NCBI GenBank assembly: GCA_030789695.1
Contig: CM061133.1
Coordinates: 94,605,528 to 94,669,527 of the forward strand
Reading direction: 5' to 3'
DNA: 64,000 bases
Source: Scilla litardierei
Taxonomy: Eukaryota; Streptophyta; Magnoliopsida; Asparagales; Asparagaceae
The notes beneath the pieces were generated by a model. The model was not told the origin of the DNA. It did not search any database and worked only from the letters and a program-made list of their open reading frames with translations. Position 1 is the stretch's first letter. Each line of letters opens with the position of its first letter. This document shows, in pieces, positions 22,001 to 33,955 of the stretch. Made by a program: the position numbers and the translations under genes.

Positions 22001-22423
22001 TTTCAACCTGGAGAGCACATTTTCCTGAAGATTTCTCCGAACCGCGGAGTTATTCATTTCAGGAAGAAGGGGAAGCTGAGCCCGAGGTACATCGGACCTT
22101 TCGATGTGCTGGAGCGTGTGGGGGCAGTGGCCTACCGCCTTGCTCTACCACCATCCTTGGTGGGAGTTCACGACGTTTTCCACGTATCTCAGTTACGTCG
22201 GTACGTCGGTGATCCGTCGCACACGGTGGATTTCTCGGAGATCACGGTCCGTCCGGACCTGACCTATGACCAGCAGCCGGTGCAGTTTTTGGACCGTCGA
22301 CAGAATCAGTTGAGAAACAAGGTAGTCGACCTGGTGAGAGTGATGTGGCATCACGGATCGCCTGGAGAGTCCACGTGGGAGAGAGAGGATGAGATGAGAG
22401 AGCGTTACCCTCACCTATTCTGA
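19026..22423 (+). pseudogene. pol: Chromovirus Pol (PR-RT-RH-IN-chromodomain), nonsense-mutated
   Basis: Domains run in the gypsy order. Protease: D-S-G-A at about 19070. Reverse transcriptase: residues for the active site F-I-D-D at about 20030-20045. RNase H: the Y-C-D-A-S block near 20470 and T-D-H-K near 20660. Integrase: H-x4-H and C-x2-C zinc region (about 21105-21240), then the catalytic core. C-terminus: H-D-V-F-H-V-S-Q-L followed by a chromodomain-like end at about 22280-22423. Everything is in one frame except intron-like sequence at 21458-21529 with its own stop. A TGA at 21713-21715, most simply from Arg CGA, breaks integrase. The position of the second catalytic Asp is Ala (GCC, 21572-21574), which would itself inactivate integration. 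Pol copies RNA to DNA and integrates it; this copy cannot supply integrase. Confidence 0.9.
21458..21529 (+). other. Candidate intron 2 inside integrase
   Basis: The 72-nt segment begins GAG|GTAGAA and ends ACGTGCAG|GA, is very T-rich and holds an in-frame TGA at 21497-21499. Its length is a multiple of three. Removing it restores the ungapped spacing of the conserved integrase motif L-A-x2-Y-x2-E-I-V. It is close to the lower size limit of plant introns. The alternative is a plain insertion. Confidence 0.55.
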
Positions 22424-22450
22424 AAGAAATTCCGAGGGTGGAATTTTCTT

Positions 22451-22463
22451 AAGGTGGGTAGGA
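22451..22463 (+). other. Polypurine tract of chromovirus
   Basis: AAGGTGGGTAGGA lies directly before the TG of the 3' LTR, the usual Tekay/Del-type arrangement. Confidence 0.85.
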
Positions 22464-25132
22464 TGTAACGGCTGGTTTTGTATGATAAATATTATTTATA
22501 TTTATATGAAATTGTTCGTCTTCTTTCTTTACTTCTCTGCGCTCGCATCTTAGTGTAGGATCACTCTTGGAACTCATTAGGATCATCCCGAAGCTTCCTG
22601 CTTCACTTTGGCGACTTCCTGTGCAAGTTAGCCGGTTCACGTTGAGGAACCGACCGACTAGATATTAATTTAGTCGGTCAACAACTCCTCATGGACCGAC
22701 TAGTTCTTGTCAGGCTTTTTCTCTTGAGTTACTGTTTGCGCTTAGTCGGTCTAAGTTCAACCGCCGACCGACTAGTTCTCGAACTAGTCGGTCAACACTT
22801 CTTCGCAGACCGACTAAGTACATAGATCATTTTTCGCATCAGGTTACTGTTTACCCGTTAGTCGGTCAAAGAACGAAAACCGATCGACTAGTTGACGAAC
22901 TAGTCGGTTAAGTATCCTTCTCTGACTGACTAATCTTCAAAATATCTTGTTGATCATTCTCACCCTTTAGTCGGTCTATGAACACTGGCCGACCGACTAG
23001 GTTGCAAACTAGTCGGTCGACGAGCCTTCACAGACCGACTAACTCTATAATTTTTCAACAACTCTGTTCACGGTTTGGGTTTTAGTCGGTCGCAGTTAAA
23101 TGACCGACCGACTAGTTTCTAAACTAGTCGGTCGACCGCCCTTCGATGACCGACTAGTTGACCCCGAAACCCTAATTTCTGTGCTAGCCGCCGTTTCGTT
23201 TTCTTATTTAAACGGGGCTTCCTCTTTCATTTCTCCAGATTATTTCCAGTCTCCATCTTCCCCAATCATACTCCCCTACCTCCCACGTCCTCCCCTTGCT
23301 CTTTCCTCCATCCTTGCGCCTTCCATCTTCCCCAAAAGCTCTCCCTCTTCTCTCTTTTTCTTTTTCTTTTGCCCTAGCACAGAGTTCTCGTCTCAGATCC
23401 AGCCGCAACTACGCCGAGAGACACTGAAATCTTCACCACCCCCGGCGATCAATATTCCTCGCTGTGCTACCCGCGGCCTAGGAATTTCCGGACGGCGCAA
23501 AGCTTCCATCTTTCCAGATTCGACGCCGGATCTTCGTGCAAACGTCAATTTCAGGTTAGTGCCCTAAATTCGTAGTAACCCACACCATAGGTGATCAAAC
23601 CCTAATTAAAATCAGCAACCTAATCAAACTAAATTTATTTTCCGTTGATCTTTAAAACGTTGTACAAACCGTAGAAATCGACGAATGGACATTATGCATG
23701 TACACATAGGATAGATCGTCGATTAGGTTAATTATATTAAAAATGTGATTTTTAATTGAATAGGATAGACCTGATAATCTAGACACTACCCTAATAGGGA
23801 TTAATGAATCGTGATCTGACACCGTCGCCGTGTCACGATTTTCAGACCCTTTTCCGCCAACGAAGCGATTGGACGAGGCATACCAGGGTGACGACGCGCT
23901 CGCCACCACAGGCAAGTGTATCACTTGCATTCTTGGCCATGTTTAGGCCTTCATCTTGTTAGGAATGTCAATTTAGAAACTTGAGAACCGGACGTGAAAT
24001 GATGGCGTCCAGGACGCCCTTGACGACTCGGGTTTGACAACGAAATCTGAGTCCAACAACAACAATTTCTGACTTCATAGGATTGACATGCGTGTGCGTG
24101 AGTTGTGGACACCCTAGTACAACCCTCTCTGTTTTGTCGTGTCTTGTTCCTTTTCCATCTGCACAGCCCGCTGGGCAATAGGGCACTCGCCAAGCCAGAG
24201 CGAGTGATCCCTTGTACTAGTTCACAGCCCGATGGGCAATTGGGCACCTGTCAAGCTAGAGCAGGTGATCCCATGTACCGTTACACAGCTCAGGGAGCAA
24301 TTGGGCACTTGTCAAGCCAGAGCAAGTGATCCCATGTCTTGTCACGATTCTTGGGGTTATGGGGTAGGGTTGAGCGTGCAAGCGGCAAGAGGGATTGATC
24401 CCCCTCGAACCGATCAGGCGTGAACCCTTTCGTGTCTTGTCTTGTCTTGTCTTGTCTGGCTTTCCGTGTTCCGTCTTGTCTTGACACCTGTAGGCTAGTC
24501 CCGTAGTCCATAGCACTCGCTGTGACTACTACTTGTTTTGTTTGCTTGTCTGTTGTGTTTTCTTTCTGTTGTAAGAACCATCAGCATGATTAATCCACCA
24601 GTAAAATGTTGTAAGTAATTGGTACACTTGTAGTTTGGTCTAATCTTTCCTTGTAGACCTTACCTGACGTACAGTTCCTTCTTCTGGTGCTGTACGTCAG
24701 GGATTGAGCCAGAGTACGTGGAGGGGTCTGACTTGCCAGCCGACGTGGAGCCAGAGAGCGTCGATCCCGAGTACGACCCTGAGGAGGATCAGAGCTATAG
24801 GCTGTTAGTAGCGGTTTCCAGAGGCGACATTATTCTTGTTGGGTGCGTAGCACCTTTTATGTTTCTTGTTTAGGTTGGGTGCTTGCACCATTAGATTTAC
24901 TTTTCTGCTGTTGTAGCCCTTCGGGCGTTGAGACTTGGTACTTGATATGTTGGAATAAAATTTGTGATGTTATTTTCCTTCTTGTACTTTTATTGTTCTG
25001 TACTAACATGCAGGGACCTGTACCTTCGTCTTGGTACCACACAGACGCTTATTGGGTCGGGGCTCCTCAGCTCTGGCCTAAGCGGGCCTCGTCACGCTCC
25101 GCCTCCGCTGTTTTGGGAAGCGGGGCGTGACA
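22464..25132 (+). repeat. 3' LTR of chromovirus
   Basis: This is the second 2669-bp LTR, offset exactly 7500 bp from the first without net indel. Differences are scattered substitutions. It ends TGACA followed by TSD ctcat at 25133-25137. Confidence 0.95.
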
Positions 25133-25137
25133 CTCAT

Positions 25138-25567
25138 TCCCGACAAATGGTCAGGAAGTGCCGAATGTTTCACTAAGTATCATAAGGGTGCTAAGATGAA
25201 ATATTCATTTTTTTTGAAAAATACGTTTTCCTACGTTTTGAAAAATAAGTTTTCAAAAACGCTTTTCCGCTGCAAAGTACTATAATAGTACTAACATTTG
25301 ATAAAGTGAGGGAGAAATAGTGAAAGTTACTCTAGATGGTGATTGGAAACATAGTGACCTTTCCGATTCTAGAGTAACATCTTCAATATTTTTCGAAAGT
25401 AACTTATCAAATTATAAATATCATTCCAAGTGGGAGTTGAAATTAGAACTATCCAAATGGGATATTCTACTATCACTTCAAATGGGAATTGTATTTTAAG
25501 AATTTTCATTGCAATTTTTTTGATCAAACCTTTGGTTTTATGTCTTTTGCAGCATTTTAAAAGTAAA
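25138..25567 (+). other. Second part of Copia-2 leader
   Basis: This is untranslated sequence continuing the leader interrupted at 14963. It includes a run of gttttc/ttttgaaaaa repeats at about 25205-25270. No gene is seen before the gag ATG at 25568. Confidence 0.6.
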
Positions 25568-26197
25568 ATGTCGTCCGCTTCAAAGAATATCGTCGCTGAG
25601 TTCAACAGAGGTGAAAAACTCAACGGCGATAATTACAAACTTTGGTCCATCAAGATACAATACGTTCTAGAGGAGCAAGAAGTGCTCGAAACTCTAAAGA
25701 ACGTTATGATTGAACCCGAGTTAGGCACTACGGCCCAACACCGACGAGACAAGGAAGCTTTTGATGCTTGGTCTCGGAAGAACAAGATAGCGCGCATTAC
25801 GTTATTAAGCAGTATGGCTGATGACATAATGCGCATCTTCCGAGAACATGACCTAGCCATGGACATATGGTCCAAGCTAGAGGAGAAGTTCGGTGGCACA
25901 TCGGTGTCCAAACTTCGCTCCTTAACTATAAGGTTCGATTCATATAAGAAACGTCCAGATCATTCCATGGGGAAACATCTGCGACATATGGCGAACCTTA
26001 TCTCAGAGTTAAAGGACGTAGGTCATGTGCTCACTGATGAGCAACAAATCCAAGCAGTTATACGTTCCCTACTAAATGGGTGGGATCAGATGAAGATGCA
26101 TCTCACTCACAATGAGAGCATCAAGACCTTCAGCGATGTTTCCAAGCACCTCGAATTAGAGGAAGAGCGGCTTGCGGCTGCCAAGCCAAGTGCATAA
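25568..26197 (+). pseudogene. gag: Copia-2 Gag, capsid part (UBN2-type)
   Basis: The ATG at 25568 opens a serine-led N-terminus in the style of copia Gag; 209 residues follow to a TAA at 26195-26197. Features are the L-N-G-D-N-Y-K-L-W motif near residue 18, the W-S-K-L-E-E-K-F block near 100, and a long helical region ending in acidic L-E-E-E-R-L. This is the UBN2/retrotransposon Gag domain that forms the particle. The zinc knuckle that belongs to Gag lies beyond the stop, in the same frame, so the stop truncates Gag. The TAA most simply comes from a CAA Gln codon. Confidence 0.85.
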
Positions 26198-29100
26198 GTG
26201 CACATGGTTGCTAGTTCCTCACACGGGGGAAAGAAACGGAAAGATCGTTCGAAGTTCACTAATGAACGTAATAAGCAACCTGAGTCTACCAAGAAACCCA
26301 AACATAAGGGTGGGCACAAGAAATGGCACAAGAAGAAAGACTTGAAGAGGATCAAGTGCTTCAAGTGCAACAAGCTCGGTCACTATGCTCGTTCGTGTAC
26401 GAGTGGAGGCGACGAGGTAACTTGTAAATATACTAGTTACATATGTGTTTCTAGTTCAATATTTCTTGTGGAATCTAATCCATTTTGGATAATTGATTCA
26501 GGTGCCACCGACCACATAGCAAGGGACAGACGGTCCTTCGTGGAGTATCACCGGATACCCCAAGGAACGAAGTGGATCTATGTAGGAAACAACACACGTG
26601 TTGAAGTGAAAGGTGTTGGGACTTGCAAGCTAGTCTTGGACAACGGCCGCACTCTCCTACTTCATGATGTCCTCTTCGCTCCAGATATTCGAAGGAATAT
26701 AATTTCTGTGGTCGTATTAATGGGTCTTGGCTATAACTGGTTTTTTCATGATTGTAATGTGGACTTACGTTGTGATAATACTCTTATTGGTACTGGGTTT
26801 GTATTTAAAGGATTTATTGTAATGAGTACAATGTATGATTCCTCATGTAATGAAAATTTCCTTATTGCAAATTCTAAGACTTATGAGTCTGATATGATTT
26901 GTTGGCACGCAAGGCTTGGTCATATTGGACCAACGCGTATGGATAGACTTGCCAAACGTGGCCTTCTATCCAATATTTCAAAGGTTGAAATGTCGACCTG
27001 CGAACATTGCCTTGTGGGGAAATCTTGTCGCAAGCCGTTTGGAACCGGCACAAGGGCTGAGGTTCCATTACAGCATATCCATTCGGACATATGTGGTCCG
27101 ATGAATGTCAAGACAAGACACGAAAAGTCCTATTTCATCACTTTTATTGATGATTTCACCCGATTCGGACATATCTATTTGATATCCCACAAAAGTGAAG
27201 CTTTGGCTTGCTTTAAAAACTATATGAGTTTAGTGGAGAATCAATTAGATCGCAAGATTAAGGTCTTGCGAACCGATAGGGGCGGTGAATATCAATCAAT
27301 AAGTTTTAAGGAACTTTGTGATGAAAAAGGCATAGTGCATCAGGTAACTATGCCTTATACTCATCAACAAAACGGTGTTGCAGAAAGGAGAAATAGGACT
27401 TTAATGGAAATGGTCCGTTCAATGATGGCGCAAGCTAACTTGCCAATCACCTTTTGGGGTGATGCATTATTGACGGCCGCTTTCATTTTAAACCGCGTAC
27501 CCTCGAAATCAGTTAGCTCCACTCCTTATGAGTTGTGGAACCAAAGATCTCCTGACTTAAACATTTTGAAACGTTGGGGTTGTGCATCCTACGCACATAT
27601 TTCCTCCCATAAGTATGGCAAACTTGGGCCAAGGGGAAGGAAATGTATCTTTATACGATACGCAGAAAACTCCAAAGGTTATGTTTTTGTTAGTCAGGAA
27701 GACAATGGTGGGCTAATTGAGTTTGAGTCGAGGGATGTCACTTTCTTAGAAAACGAGTTTCCAAGACAGGGCGAGATAAGTCAGGACTTATCTCTATTTG
27801 ACATTTATGATCAAGAAGGATTACCTCATTCGAGTGGGAGAAATCTTGGTGAAAACGAAAATACGTTTCAACCTTCACCAATGGATTATACGAATGACGA
27901 TTATCCTATTCCATACGGGAATAATGATCCAAGTGGGAGCAATTCTAACGACATTCCAAGTGGGAGTGATATTAGAATTGATCTAAACTCAAGTCAACAA
28001 GGACTTGAAGAATCTCAAATACGACGTAGTCGTACAAGGTTGGCTCCTCTAAGATTTGAGGATGAATTTCCGCAAACCTTTATGACTTTACTACAAGAAG
28101 ATGACGAGCCTGCTACTTTCAAACAGGCCGTATCTTGCCCTGCTAAAGACAAATGGATGGAAGCGATGCAAGAGGAGTTAGAATCCATGAAAGTTAACCA
28201 AGTCTGGGACTTAGTTGACTTACCCAGAGGACGTAGAGCTATTGGGAACAAATGGGTTCTCAAGATCAAGCATAAGGCTGATGGCTCTACTGGCAGATAT
28301 AAAGCTCGCCTTGTCGCGAAAGGTTTTACGCAACAGGAAGGGATAGACTACGAAGAGACCTTCTCACCTGTTGTTCGTTTTACCTCAATTCGCCTGATTT
28401 TGGCAATGGTAGCTTGCTTATACCTTGAATTACATCAAATGGATGTAAAGACTGCCTTTCTCAATGGAGAATTGGACGAGGAGATCTATATGGAACAACC
28501 AACAGGGTTTGTAAAAGAAGGAAACGAACATAAGGTTTGTAAACTTCTTAAATCCATATATGGTCTTAAATAATCCTCGAGGCAGTGGTATATACGATTT
28601 CAAGAGGTTGTCTTATCAAATGGATTTTCCATGCTTGATGAAGATAATTGTGTATATATCAAGAGGAATAAGAACAAGTATGTTATTATGTCTCTATATG
28701 TAGATGACATCTTAATAGCCGGAAATGACAAGGGCTTTGTGATGGATATCAAGGCTTGGCTTTCATCAGTTTTTGAGATGAAAGACATGGGAGAAGCCGC
28801 ATATATCCTTGGAGTTAAGATTTCAAGGAATCGTTCGAAGAAACTTCTTTCTCTTTCACAGGAGACTTATATAAAGAAGGTTCTAGAACGTTTTAATATG
28901 CAGGACTGCAAGTCCATTGATACTCCAAGAAGCAAGTGCGACAATTTATGTCTGAAATCACGTCCGAAGAACCAAAAAGAGAAGGAGATTATGGAAAAAG
29001 TTCCATATTCCAGTGCAGTTGGTAGTCTAATGTACGCTATGATGTGTACAAGACCGGTCATCTGTTTTGCCGTTGGAATGGTAAGTCGTTACCAATCCAA

Positions 29101-29683
29101 CCCAGGGCAAGTACACTGGAAAGCGGTTAAGAGGATAATGCGGTATCTCAATGGAACTGCAGAATTTGCTTTATACTATCAAGGAGATGCCTTGAGGCTC
29201 GAAGGCTACACTGATGCTGATTGGGTGGGTGATCTCGATGAGCGACGATCGACCTCAGGATATGTTTTCCTACTCGGATCTGGTGCAATATCCTGGAGTA
29301 GCAAGAAACAATCCTGCATCGCACTTTCAACCATGGAAGCTGAGTTTGTAGCATTTAGCATGGCAGTCCATGAGGCTGTTTGGCTTAGGAAGTTCTTAGA
29401 CAGGCTAATTAATGCAAGTGACTCAGGTGCTGTACCTATACACAGCGACAGTTAAGCATCTATAGCCTATGTCAAAGATCCGAAATTCCATTGTAAGACC
29501 AAACACATAGATATCCGCTACAAATTTGCAAAAGACTATGATAAGACCAAGAAGGTAGACATAAGGTACATATCTACGCATGAGATGATAGCGGATCCGC
29601 TTACGAAGGCAATCCCCAGAGATGTGTTTTACAAACACTTATCATCTCAAGGATTGCGTAAGAGCCGAGTTGTACAAATGTAA
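26198..29683 (+). pseudogene. pol: Copia-2 Gag tail and Pol (PR-IN-RT-RH), two further stops
   Basis: Same frame as the Gag part. In order: Lys-rich stretch and CCHC knuckle (26357-26398); protease D-S-G-A (about 26495); pre-integrase zinc region H-A-R-L-G-H with C-x2-C (about 26905-27010); integrase core with H-S-D, T-D-R-G-G-E-Y and the Glu-containing A-E-R-R-N block; reverse transcriptase with Y-V-D-D at about 28700; RNase H from D-A-D-W to S-T-M-E-A-E-F and the H-I-D-I-R-Y C-terminus, ending with TAA at 29681-29683. The integrase-before-RT order is diagnostic of copia. Two internal TAA codons (28571-28573 and 29453-29455) break it where relatives have Gln. No frameshift is seen and catalytic motifs look intact. 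Confidence 0.9.
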
Positions 29684-30668
29684 ATTCCCATGTCTGTAAA
29701 TGATCAAAATTAATAAAAGAATAAGTCCTTTTTCAAACATTGCATATGAATTTCTTAATAAATGTTTGTGTACATTTTGAAATCTCAGCTGAATTCTAGT
29801 ATGTCGGACAGATTGAGGTTGGCTCTCTCACATGAGCAACCGCCTTATTCTATCAGACGGATGGAATAGAGATGTGACCTGTTTGAATTCAAAACCATCA
29901 GACGGATGATTTAAGAGTCATGACTTAAAAAAAATGGTCGCATGAAAGATCTGCATCATATGGATGCTTACAAAAGATCTAAGAGGATTTTTTGAAATCC
30001 TATTTGTCTAAATGCGGGATGTGAGTCCAAAGGATTATTTGAGTAGAATAAGGGACTCAAAGTCAGACATTGTGGTGTCTGATCATCATCATTACAACAT
30101 CATTGAGACATACACTCCCTGGGAAAGGAGCGATGTTGTAATACGTGTTCATACCACGTATGCATTTCGACCACTGAGTTAGTAGCAATAGTGTTTGCTA
30201 TTATGTGAGACTCAAAGGCCATATGGGCCTTAACTCTTACCCTCAAGGACTCCAATTGGTTCCTTTAGATTTGATGAGATGATCGCTATCTTAGCGTGTT
30301 ACTTATGGGCTATGATAATTCGGCTCGGTGGGGCACGTTAGAAAAGCAAGTCTAGTCAAGATCAGAAGGTTCGCAAGAAGAGGAAGATTGATTTCATATT
30401 CACATTTGGACTTTAATGATTCAAAGCTGGCCAGCCAATTGTGGTCCAGATGGGATTCAATTGTTGAATATAAAGTATAAGAAATGTGAAGAAATAATCT
30501 AGGGTAAAGCATGCGTTGAACTACTCAACTTTGCACCTTCGAGGTCGTTGTGTATCTCTAACAAGTGCACAACAACAGACTCTACGCGCATGACGGTCGC
30601 ACGGTCTATTTCTCGGTATGATAGATGAAAGAACTAAGAGAAAGACGTTCTCTTACAATCCCCTCAAG
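29684..30668 (+). other. Non-coding 3' region of Copia-2
   Basis: No gene is seen. The segment catcagacggatg is repeated near 29853-29910 with variants, and tctgatcatcatc/catcattgag-like repeats lie near 30078-30120. Conserved long 3' regions without genes are usual in copia elements. Confidence 0.5.
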
Positions 30669-30681
30669 TGTGAGTGGGAGA
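30669..30681 (+). other. Polypurine tract of Copia-2
   Basis: GTGTGAGTGGGAGA-type purine-rich sequence directly precedes the TG of the 3' LTR. Confidence 0.85.
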
Positions 30682-31287
30682 TGTTGGATATGGAAGACGT
30701 TAGTACACCCTTGTAGGGGATGTATGAGGGAATACAGACCTCGAACATCGCGTACACAAAGTCGTGTGCAAAGGGAATATGTTCCCTTGCGGAGAGGATC
30801 TCTAGATTGATGGGAAAGTCGCATTATATGGGCATAAGTGCATGCGACTTATGGCTAATAAAGGGGTAATATCTTACGCTTATATTGTACCATGCATATG
30901 GTACAACTTAAGCTTATAATATGCCATGTACGATGGTACACCTTAGTTAAATTGTTCCAAAGGAACAATTTATCCTAAAATAACTACCTTGGGGGCTATA
31001 AATAAGACCCAAGGGTTAGCCATTTACTTACACTTTTGCATGGCATTCTTGCATGCATTTTCATTCTAGCGAAGCTCTGCCGAAATACTTCATCTCCCTC
31101 TATCCAAGTTCTTAATCTAAAAGTAGAGATTTAGATTGTGGATTTAGTAGCCTTACTCCGTTCATGAGAAGACTCGATCCGTCGTGGCGAATCCGAAGGA
31201 GAAATTCATAGACTACCGTGCCGCATACGCAAGCGTAAGTCTCAACTTCATTTATCGATCCTAACTCTGTTTTGGCAGGATCCTACA
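30682..31287 (+). repeat. 3' LTR of Copia-2
   Basis: 606 bp, matching 13163-13768 with about eight substitutions and no indel, including the TATA box at 30997-31004. It ends CCTACA followed by TSD gatct. Confidence 0.95.
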
Positions 31288-31292
31288 GATCT

Positions 31293-31891
31293 TTCAGCAG
31301 GCCTAGACTCGAAGCTAGATCACATGTCTAATTGACACTATTCACACACAGGTTCGTACAAATGACTGCAGGTCTTAAGGACCAGCTCACCTATCCTCAC
31401 CCTAGAGTTATTATACACAGTTTAGTTAAAGTTAACCATTTAATAACTCTAAGTTGGTTGTTCAGTGAACTCATTCTCTAATGAGCACGTGTGTCTCGTC
31501 TCTGACTTCACCAAGTCGAATGACTATGAGATCATCATTACCCTAAGGTAAGAAAAGACATAGTGGTCTATCCGATGTGTCGATATCCAGTTCTCGACAC
31601 ATCTATGACCATGAACCGTTTAAGACTTAAGTTTCTATTTGGTCGCTTACTACTCATAATCGAGATCTTATCTGGATACGCATGGACCTAACTATAAGTC
31701 TATGGACATTATCTAAGTATATTATTCATCCGAATTCATACTTAGGGTAATGGATACCATATATTATATTAATAAGACGTACACTTAGGATAAATCGTCT
31801 TATTGGCATACATCCTCCTATACGACATTCTATAAATAATATAACGCACCGTGCACTTGTGGTGACTCGTCCGTTCCATGGACGGGGAACA
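31293..31891. other. Older repeat sequence flanking Copia-2, including an LTR end
   Basis: No gene is seen. The left part (to about 31750) probably continues the Copia-1 LTR cut at 13162. The right part resembles the 3' end of an Athila/Tat-type LTR: gacggggaaca followed by agtttt and a degenerate tRNA-Asp PBS, as at 47940-47973. The border between the two could not be placed. Confidence 0.35.
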
Positions 31892-31896
31892 AGTTT

Positions 31897-31913
31897 TGGT
31901 GCAGTTGTCTAGG
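31897..31913 (+). other. Degenerate tRNA-Asp primer-binding site
   Basis: TGGTGCAGTTGTCTAGG matches the tRNA-Asp PBS at about 12 of 17 positions and is followed by aggaggc, as in the intact PBS region of Gypsy-1. It lies a few bases after an LTR-like end. Confidence 0.5.
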
Positions 31914-32239
31914 AGGCACCAGTTTACTTTAGCTTTTGGTTGGAGAGTGTTGGTTCCATCCACACTTGACACCCCACTGTTGGATATGGATCTAAGCCTA
32001 GAGTGGGGGGGTGTGAATAGGCTAATAAAAATATACGTGCAACCTACGAACAATCAAATGTATTTATAAACACAGGCAGAGTAAATAGTATGCAATCATA
32101 AAGTACGCGCAGATTTACCCTGGTTCGGTCGTCCCCATGACCTAGGTCCAGCCCCGAAAGCAAATATTAATTAATATGTTATCAAGGTAAAACTAGCATG
32201 AGTCAAGAGCACCAACTCAACTCTCACCTAGTTCGTACG

Positions 32240-33955
32240 TGATCGCATCCGCAACCTACACCTAGATTCCACCTTGCGGTGTCACGGTCGCCAGGCGCAG
32301 TATGTCCCCTAGGTGTCTATCCGGGCTCTATCCGCAAGTGGATGGTGTCAAATTATAGTATAAAGGATGTTTGATCCTACAGGGATGGTGACAGTGTATT
32401 TGAATTCTCAGATTATTTCTATATCTCGAAGTGAGATAGCTGTTGGATTGAGAGGATTGGTGGTGATATTGTTGTTGATTCAATAATAAGGGGAACTAGG
32501 GTACTAGGTATCACCGTTAAGACCGTCAGGAATCGAAGTTGGAATAGGATCCTTACGTTGTATTTGGGTTAGGGGATTAATCTCTCAATTCGTACCACTC
32601 TCATGGTTAGAATTTCGAGGTATTTTGGTGGCTCTCGTTGACACAATGGCGGTAGCTGTCAACGTAGCGATATAGTTCACCGGTGGATCCCCTCAAGGCA
32701 CGAGACGGGCATTGATACGAGCCTTGGTTGGATCCACCGATTTCCATATTCGAATCCTAAGGATACCCCTTAAGCACATCAATTACACAGACCGTGGGCA
32801 TGATCTCAGTACGGGTTATCCTAGGGATTTGGTAGGATCGACCAAAATACTCCCCTTTATTCTCCATTCAACCTAGAAATCCAGATCTACATCTCCCCCT
32901 AGGGTCATAGGGCTAACCCATCAACCCTAGAGGAAACTACTCACTCATAACGATTTTAACGAATAAAAATATTATTTTTGCAAGAGAAAACATCGTAGGA
33001 AATTAATTGAATAAAGATTGAGAACCTTACGTGCCAAAGATGAAGAAAAACACCGAGCAATGGATCCAAAGAAAACCCAAGATTCCAGAATGCAAGAATA
33101 GCAATAGAATTCCAAAATTAATCCAATAATCTCAGAGAATTAAATCTAGATCTACCAACTTGTTTCTAATCTCCTCCCCTCTCTCCAAAATAATTCGAAA
33201 ACTAACAAAAAGATCGACCCCCCCAAAACGTAGCAGCAGATCCACTCTTCACTCCCTCAAGCACGCAATAGACGACCTGAAAAATTTCCACAAAATAGCC
33301 TTCAGCATCGTCGACCGAGTCAGTGACTCAGTCGAGTAGTAGATTGCTCGGTCGGCTGCTCGGTCGAGCAGTCGTCTTACTCAGTCGAGCACGATAGTAA
33401 GTCGTGCTCCTCCAAAATATGCAACTCTGTCTACTCGGCCTGAGTCAGCTCTGCTCGGTCGAGCAGACAGCTGACTCGGTCACCAAAAGCTCTTCTCGGG
33501 CCATGCAGGAGGTTGATCGTGCTTCGAAGATAGAGGCTGCTCGACCGAGTACCATGGGTGCTCGGTCCGAGTAATCAGTGTATCAGCTCTCCTCCTTCAT
33601 CTTGCATCTGATCGACCGAGCAGCTGATCTGCTCGGTCGAGTCGCCTGGGAAGATTTGTGCTGAAGCTCCAGCAGCTTCTCCTCCCACTTTGCTCTCTCC
33701 TCCACTCCTCCCATGGCTCCCAAAACTCGACAAACTCATGTAGAGCTTTGCCAACGGGCTCACGGGCGTGTCTGATGTGTCCATATCCAAATTGAGTCCC
33801 AAATTGCTCCAAAATCCCTGAAAATCCATAAAACACTACAAAACTCGAATATAACGTTAGAATTGCAATATCGTAGGAAAATACGGGATTTGGGTGCGAA
33901 AATGGCGTGAAATGCATTGGAATGATGATATGAAAAGATGTAAAATATGGACACA
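32240..33955 (-). repeat. Solo-LTR-like insertion in the LTR of element A
   Basis: The segment is absent from the sister LTR. Its plus-strand ends are TGATCGC and GGACACA, i.e. TGTGTCC...GATCA on the minus strand, a form seen in gypsy LTRs. It has no coding frame and no internal region. No exact TSD is visible (gtacg left, tcagt right), though the flanking agttc occurs on both sides. A solo LTR left by recombination is the simplest reading. Confidence 0.5.
33309..33641. repeat. Palindrome array, motif CTCGGTCGAG / CTCGACCGAG
   Basis: About a dozen copies of ctcggtcgag(c/t) or ctcgaccgag, in both orientations, lie within the solo-LTR-like insertion. I did not find a convincing TATA box next to this array. 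Confidence 0.7.

Larger units (their letters stand above)
14964..25132 (+). mobile_element. Tekay/Del-like chromovirus (Ty3/gypsy), nested in Copia-2
   Basis: Two LTRs of exactly 2669 bp, a perfect TSD, gag with two zinc knuckles, pol in the gypsy order (protease, reverse transcriptase, RNase H, integrase) and a C-terminal chromodomain-like region mark this as a full-length chromovirus. The chromodomain and long LTRs point to the Tekay/Del branch. The LTRs differ by roughly 1-2 % by eye. Pol is interrupted by one nonsense codon and two intron-like segments. Confidence 0.93.
13163..31287 (+). mobile_element. Ty1/copia LTR retrotransposon (Copia-2), split by a chromovirus
   Basis: Two 606-bp LTRs (13163-13768, 30682-31287), PBS, gag-pol, PPT and a perfect 5-bp TSD define a complete copia insertion. 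It is split by a nested gypsy element at 14964-25132 plus its TSD; without it the element is about 7.95 kb. The LTRs differ at about eight positions by eye, so insertion was fairly recent. The coding region is one frame interrupted by three TAA codons and no frameshift that I can see. Confidence 0.95.

Noticed and set aside
32240..33955. A complete element instead of a solo LTR
   Set aside because: No PBS, PPT, coding frame or second LTR is present inside; the absence of an exact TSD keeps even the solo-LTR call tentative.
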